From a virus: a stretch of DNA of 64,000 bases. Positions 60,607-64,000 of the stretch are shown here, one piece after another. The notes beneath the pieces were generated by a model. The model worked only from the letters and a program-made list of their open reading frames with translations, ran no database searches and was not told the DNA's origin. Position numbers and translations under genes: made by a program. The stretch is taken from IMG/VR virus record IMGVR_UViG_3300043436_004687, positions 275,636 to 339,635 of that record; one strand, written 5' to 3'. Numbering within the stretch: the first letter of the stretch is position 1; each line of letters opens with the position of its first letter.

Positions 60607-61114
60607 AATTGAATATATTTTCAAAATTATTGTTTATTAAATCTTTAATTGTAAAAGGGCATTCATGATTCATTAAATTTATATTATAAACATTACCCAA
60701 ATAATCTGAATAATATATTATTTTCCCAAGGCAAGATTTTACTTCTCTACATAGAATTTCATCATTTCTCAATAATAAATTTTCAACATCACCATCAGAA
60801 TGATGAATGTTTTTTATTTTAACTAAAGAATTATCGGTTTTTAAATAAAACTCAATTTCTTCAGAACTATATTTAAATGTTGACTCTAACTTTATTTGAT
60901 CATTATGTGTTATTCCACTAATAGAATCAAATTCATATTCTTTATTTAAGAATACATATAAAGGATCAATTATTTTAATATTTAATAGAGTTTTTATTTG
61001 GTGAATATCTAATTCACTTATTATTTCATAAGCAAATTCTTTAATTAGCTTATCTTCACCAATAAAATTATAAACGTCCCTAGAAATAACCCTATTACAT
61101 TTATGCTGCTTCAT
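60599..61114 (-). CDS. hypothetical protein, 171 aa
   Basis: ATG 61114 (MKQHKCNRVISRDVYNF) is preferred; ATG 61144 would overlap the upstream gene by 44 bp. IKTLLNIKIIDPLYVFLNKEYEF and a C-terminal LMNHECPFTIKDLINNNF. Not recognised. Confidence 0.74.
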   Translation of the reverse strand: MKQHKCNRVISRDVYNFIGEDKLIKEFAYEIISELDIHQIKTLLNIKIIDPLYVFLNKEYEFDSISGITHNDQIKLESTFKYSSEEIEFYLKTDNSLVKIKNIHHSDGDVENLLLRNDEILCREVKSCLGKIIYYSDYLGNVYNINLMNHECPFTIKDLINNNFENIFNYD

Positions 61115-61427
61115 TATATTCAAGTTCTTCTTTATAAATTTCAACTTCTTCAGATACTTCCATCATTTCAGATGGTAAAGCTTTGCGAAATCTCCATAAT
61201 GCAAATGCTGATTCTTGAAATCCATTTATTAATTTAAAATAAAATATTGGGTTATGAATTTCTTCTAACCAAACACCAGTAACAATACCATTATTATCAG
61301 CAAAGCCTCTTATAGTATATCTATTTCCCTCAACCACCCAATTAGGGCAACATTTAGTCAATTCTTCAACAGTATGGGGTTGCATTTTATCATCCACACA
61401 AATTACTGAATCACCTATATCAAACAT
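61101..61427 (-). CDS. conserved phage protein, 108 aa
   Basis: FDIGDSVICVDDKMQPHT, GNRYTIRGFADNNGIVTGVWLEEIHNP, and FQESAFALWRFRKA match a family I recognise in phages (GvwLeEI.NP ... E..F..wRFR). Beta-rich. Ends EEVEIYKEELEYNEAA. Function unknown. Confidence 0.82.
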   Translation of the reverse strand: MFDIGDSVICVDDKMQPHTVEELTKCCPNWVVEGNRYTIRGFADNNGIVTGVWLEEIHNPIFYFKLINGFQESAFALWRFRKALPSEMMEVSEEVEIYKEELEYNEAA

Positions 61428-61433
61428 AGTATT

Positions 61434-62021
61434 TTATTTTATATTTCTAAAACTAATTTTTTTATCAAAACCATTGCTTTCTAATTTTAAATCATCTGTT
61501 CTATTATCAACATAGTTTTGTTTCTCATCTATTTTATTTGCTAACCAAGTTGATAACCATTTATAAATTTCCTCAGCTGGAATAAATTTAGCTAATTGGA
61601 ATTCACTCAAAATAGGGAATTTAGTAAAATTATCTACTCTTATTCCAGTTGCTAAAATTATGGGACAATTTTCTTTTTTATTAATATTGTTTAAATCTTC
61701 TCTAATATCTAGACAATAATAATCTTCCCTAGAATATGTTTTTTTCTTATTTGAAATAAAAACACATTTATTGTCGGGATAATAAAAATTTTTAGTTTTT
61801 AATTCTTCACCAAATTGTTTTAAACTATCACCATAATGATAATTTTCACCATCAAAATAACCCTCAATTATTTTACCGCAAATAATAAAAGTTATTTTAC
61901 CTTTACTTGGTCTATATTTTTGGTAATAGAAATCTCTTCTATCTAAAATTAATTTTGGATCTTCTCCATAAACACCAGATAGAAAGTCATAATAATCTTT
62001 ATACTTACTTAATATTTTCAT
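61434..62021 (-). CDS. hypothetical protein, 195 aa
   Basis: Not recognised. YRPSKGKITFIICGKIIEGYFDGENYHYGDSLKQF looks beta-rich, then a helical C-terminus with YKWLSTWLANKIDEK. 6 bp to the next gene. Confidence 0.79.
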   Translation of the reverse strand: MKILSKYKDYYDFLSGVYGEDPKLILDRRDFYYQKYRPSKGKITFIICGKIIEGYFDGENYHYGDSLKQFGEELKTKNFYYPDNKCVFISNKKKTYSREDYYCLDIREDLNNINKKENCPIILATGIRVDNFTKFPILSEFQLAKFIPAEEIYKWLSTWLANKIDEKQNYVDNRTDDLKLESNGFDKKISFRNIK

Positions 62022-62869
62022 TTTAAATTTAATTTTTCTTTTATTAAATTTAATAAAGCTTTATCTAATTCAATAGTTGGATTACCAAAACCTTTAGAAA
62101 AGAAATTATTTAAAACTTCTTGTACTTCTTTTAAAGTAAGAACTGGTTTATTATGAATAACATAATCCTCAGCATTAGATTGTTCTTTAAAACGCTTATA
62201 ATTAGGTTTATCTTTTGTAAAATGCCCACCAATTGTTTTATGAGTTTTAAAAAATTTTGCATCGACCACATAAAATTCATCACCAGTGAATATTTCAGCA
62301 CCATCCAGTGTTTTAAATAAAGGCATTTTAACTTTACTCCAAGAACTTAATTCTTGATTAAGACATTTGCCGTACCACCCGAAATAACCATCATTATCAA
62401 TATAAAAATCTATAGAATTATTATTTATTCTAAAAGATTTAATTTTACAATCATTGTCTGTCCATTTTTTATCTAAAGAAACTATATCACCTAAAGAAAA
62501 AGTTTCACCATCGTCTAGTCTCTCAATTTGTCTAATACGCCAACCGCTATTGAGTAATTTAGTTAATGATTTACCATTACTATTTGTTCTTATAGAACTT
62601 GGGTAATAAGTGTCATTAAATAATGAATAATAATAAAGAGGTAAATCAAAATGTTCCAAAGAAAGTATTTTATATTCTAATGAACCAACGTAAATCTCCC
62701 AAAAATTCCCATTTTTTTCAACTTCGTTATTATCTATTTTTTTATCACTATAATTTCCAGCGCAAGGTGAATAACCAAAATTCCTATCACCTAACCCCAC
62801 AACCATACCAACTTCCCAATCATTTGGTAATGATGGATATTTTTGAATCAATTTATACTCTTTATTCAT
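62018..62869 (-). CDS. conserved phage protein, 283 aa
   Basis: N-terminus EYKLIQKYPSLPNDWEVGMVVG and C-terminus FKEQSNAEDYVIHNKPVLTLKEVQEVLNNF are signatures I recognise from Bacteroidota phage proteins (F....nAe.yi..nkp.lslkd). The middle has three beta-like repeats (SLGDIVSL, TGDEFYVVD). Function unknown. First gene of its unit. Confidence 0.82.
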   Translation of the reverse strand: MNKEYKLIQKYPSLPNDWEVGMVVGLGDRNFGYSPCAGNYSDKKIDNNEVEKNGNFWEIYVGSLEYKILSLEHFDLPLYYYSLFNDTYYPSSIRTNSNGKSLTKLLNSGWRIRQIERLDDGETFSLGDIVSLDKKWTDNDCKIKSFRINNNSIDFYIDNDGYFGWYGKCLNQELSSWSKVKMPLFKTLDGAEIFTGDEFYVVDAKFFKTHKTIGGHFTKDKPNYKRFKEQSNAEDYVIHNKPVLTLKEVQEVLNNFFSKGFGNPTIELDKALLNLIKEKLNLK

Positions 62870-62889
62870 ATTTATTTTTTTAATTATTG

Positions 62890-62921
62890 CAAATATATAA
62901 AATATAGTTTAATAAAGCAAA
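62890..62921 (-). promoter_or_regulatory. Bacteroidota-type promoter
   Basis: -7 TATATTTG (62890-62897), -33 TTTG (62918-62921). The -33 box abuts the stop of the upstream gene. Confidence 0.8.
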
Positions 62922-63308
62922 CTATATTTTGTTTTTGGTTAAATAATAAACAATATTCTGAAGTTCATGGAAATATTTAAATTTATATTGAACAAAACCA
63001 TCATTTTCATAACCCATATTATACCTAAATTCATCACCAACTTTTTCCAAATAATGAAATCTACCATTATAAGAAAAAAACCACTTATCTTTACCATTAA
63101 TTGCTTGAAATAAATTAGTTCTGCTTATTAATTCTTTTGTTATAGATAAACCTTTCAAGTCTTTTAAAAGATATTTACCAGATACAATAAACCCTACTTT
63201 TTTCAAATTTAACGTTTCATTTTCAATATCAATTAATGTAACCTCCATAATTCCAGAGTAATCATCCCAAATAAGATTACCACCTCTAAATTCATTTATA
63301 TCTAACAT
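62922..63308 (-). CDS. hypothetical protein, 128 aa
   Basis: Not recognised. Beta-rich: GGNLIWDDYSGIMEVTLIDIENETLNLKKV and a C-terminal FKYFHELQNIVYYLT helix. 4 bp after the family A gene. Confidence 0.78.
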   Translation of the reverse strand: MLDINEFRGGNLIWDDYSGIMEVTLIDIENETLNLKKVGFIVSGKYLLKDLKGLSITKELISRTNLFQAINGKDKWFFSYNGRFHYLEKVGDEFRYNMGYENDGFVQYKFKYFHELQNIVYYLTKNKI

Positions 63309-63312
63309 ACTA

Positions 63313-63741
63313 TTATTTTTTAAAAATTATTTGTTCCATTACATTAAGATGATAAGCACCATTACCAACACCATATTTATGTAAATTTTTCTCCCTTATT
63401 AATTCTATACTTTTAACATATTGTTTCCATAGAATGCTTTCCACTGATGATAAATTTGCAATAATCTCCATTAACTTATCTTGTAATTTAAAATCACCAA
63501 CTTTATAATAATGTTTAAATAGAGTGTATAATTCCAAAAACCAATATGGTGCACCAATTGTTTTTTCAAACCCTCGATTTTTACATCTTTGTGAGGATGT
63601 TATCCCCGTATTGGATAAATAAGGAAATAATTTAAAAATTTGTTCTTCATTATCATCATCATAATAATTAAAACACTCTTCATCAAAACCTAATTCTTTT
63701 AAACTCAACGCTTGTTCGTAAGGTATAAATTCTTTATTCAT
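63313..63741 (-). CDS. family A-like N-terminus on a different C-terminus, 142 aa
   Basis: ATG 63741. Residues 1-21 (MNKEFIPYEQALSLKELGFDE) are encoded by DNA identical to the copy at 15106-15167. From about residue 25 the sequence differs and lacks PLYQQ.FKWFR and the EAEL.C..KLIE helix, having instead LELYTLFKHYYKVGDF and a helical C-terminus. It looks like a chimaera made by recombination in the repeat. Confidence 0.8.
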   Translation of the reverse strand: MNKEFIPYEQALSLKELGFDEECFNYYDDDNEEQIFKLFPYLSNTGITSSQRCKNRGFEKTIGAPYWFLELYTLFKHYYKVGDFKLQDKLMEIIANLSSVESILWKQYVKSIELIREKNLHKYGVGNGAYHLNVMEQIIFKK

Positions 63742-63838
63742 CTCCACTTCCTTTTTTAATTAAAAAATACCATAACCAAATTATTTTTGGTCTTATTAAC
63801 TCATAAGCTAACCAAATTAGTAAATACTTTATCCCCAT
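63734..63838 (-). CDS. tiny membrane protein, 34 aa (copy 2)
   Basis: Identical to 15160-15264, with the same overlaps with its two neighbours. Confidence 0.7.
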   Translation of the reverse strand: MGIKYLLIWLAYELIRPKIIWLWYFLIKKGSGDE

Positions 63839-63996
63839 AATGTAATTAATGCATGAGATGTGCCAGTTAGAACTAAAATAAACATTGCAATAAACACACG
63901 TCTTTCTTTAGTTTGATCATTTAATAAGTCAATTATCACACAAGATAGGATAAACCCTATCAATAAAACATATGTTGTTAAAAAAAATCTATCCAT
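63829..63996 (-). CDS. small two-span membrane protein, 55 aa (copy 2)
   Basis: Identical to 15255-15422. Its promoter would lie beyond the window end, where copy 1 has -7 TATCTTTG. Confidence 0.75.
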   Translation of the reverse strand: MDRFFLTTYVLLIGFILSCVIIDLLNDQTKERRVFIAMFILVLTGTSHALITLWG

Positions 63997-64000
63997 AATT

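Larger units (their letters stand above)
63680..64000. repeat. 321 bp exact direct repeat, copy 2 (cut by window end)
   Basis: Identical to 15106-15426. Left end lies inside the 21st codon of the family A-like gene. Confidence 0.95.

Noticed and set aside
63680-64000. The end repeat as a terminal redundancy of the genome.
   Set aside because: The sequences on the left of both copies differ and each is continuous with its own genes, so it is an internal duplication unless the full genome shows otherwise.
1-64000. CRISPR array.
   Set aside because: No set of regularly spaced identical repeats with unique spacers was seen; the 82-86 bp units at 18481 are degenerate and few.

Overview
The window looks like part of the genome of a large, very AT-rich bacteriophage infecting a member of the Bacteroidota (a Flavobacterium-like host is plausible, but is inferred). 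Three things point there. (1) About 45 promoters carry the Bacteroidota signature -33 TTTG (or TTAG), a 20 bp spacer, and -7 TANNTTTG, instead of -35/-10 boxes. (2) Start codons follow A/T-rich leaders with no consistent Shine-Dalgarno. (3) Some 140 tightly packed, mostly tiny genes run almost all leftward, and the few recognisable families are phage families. All long frames read through under the standard code. No structural, packaging, polymerase, lysis or tRNA gene is recognised, so this is an accessory or early region.

Layout. 1-702: 5' part of a DRB0094-type RNA ligase. 762-8777: one leftward transcription unit of about 24 genes (AAA+ ATPase, YopX, CAP-domain protein, Pth2-like protein, many unknowns) with a single visible promoter near 8800. 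8845-15422: a second long unit, closed by a strong hairpin terminator, rich in two related paralogue families and a tandem gene triplet. 15486-18422: a third unit with a 405-residue unknown. 18480-18815: repeat-rich non-coding DNA, then a rightward HNH endonuclease. 19474-30294: the style changes to one or two genes per promoter, each with its own Bacteroidota promoter. Between these units lie at least seven copies of a small-RNA-like element of about 60-80 nt, and one candidate structured RNA of about 350 nt.

30434-32141: rightward zinc-ribbon and HNH genes and an AT-rich non-coding stretch. 32142-39577: leftward genes including a DenV-type pyrimidine-dimer glycosylase and an N-formylglutamate amidohydrolase-like protein. 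39701-40921: a solitary rightward TnpB with a possible omegaRNA at its 3' end. 40957-54990: leftward genes including a zeta-like P-loop kinase, GNAT proteins, a DUF932 gene invaded at its 3' end by a rightward GIY-YIG endonuclease, and a possible caspase-like protein. 55124-55802 and 59009-59678: two small rightward islands fired from divergent promoters. 55772-64000: leftward genes including an HNH nuclease and a kinase-like protein. The window ends inside a 321 bp exact repeat of 15106-15426.

How the genes fit together: the recognisable functions concern RNA and DNA repair (RNA ligase, DenV-like, Pth2-like), host takeover (AAA+, zeta-like kinase, GNAT, CAP, many small membrane proteins) and selfish DNA (two rightward HNH genes or HNH-like genes, one leftward HNH, GIY-YIG, TnpB). 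Coordinates of short genes, promoters and hairpins were read by eye from the sequence. Functions given for named families are homology by inspection, not database results.
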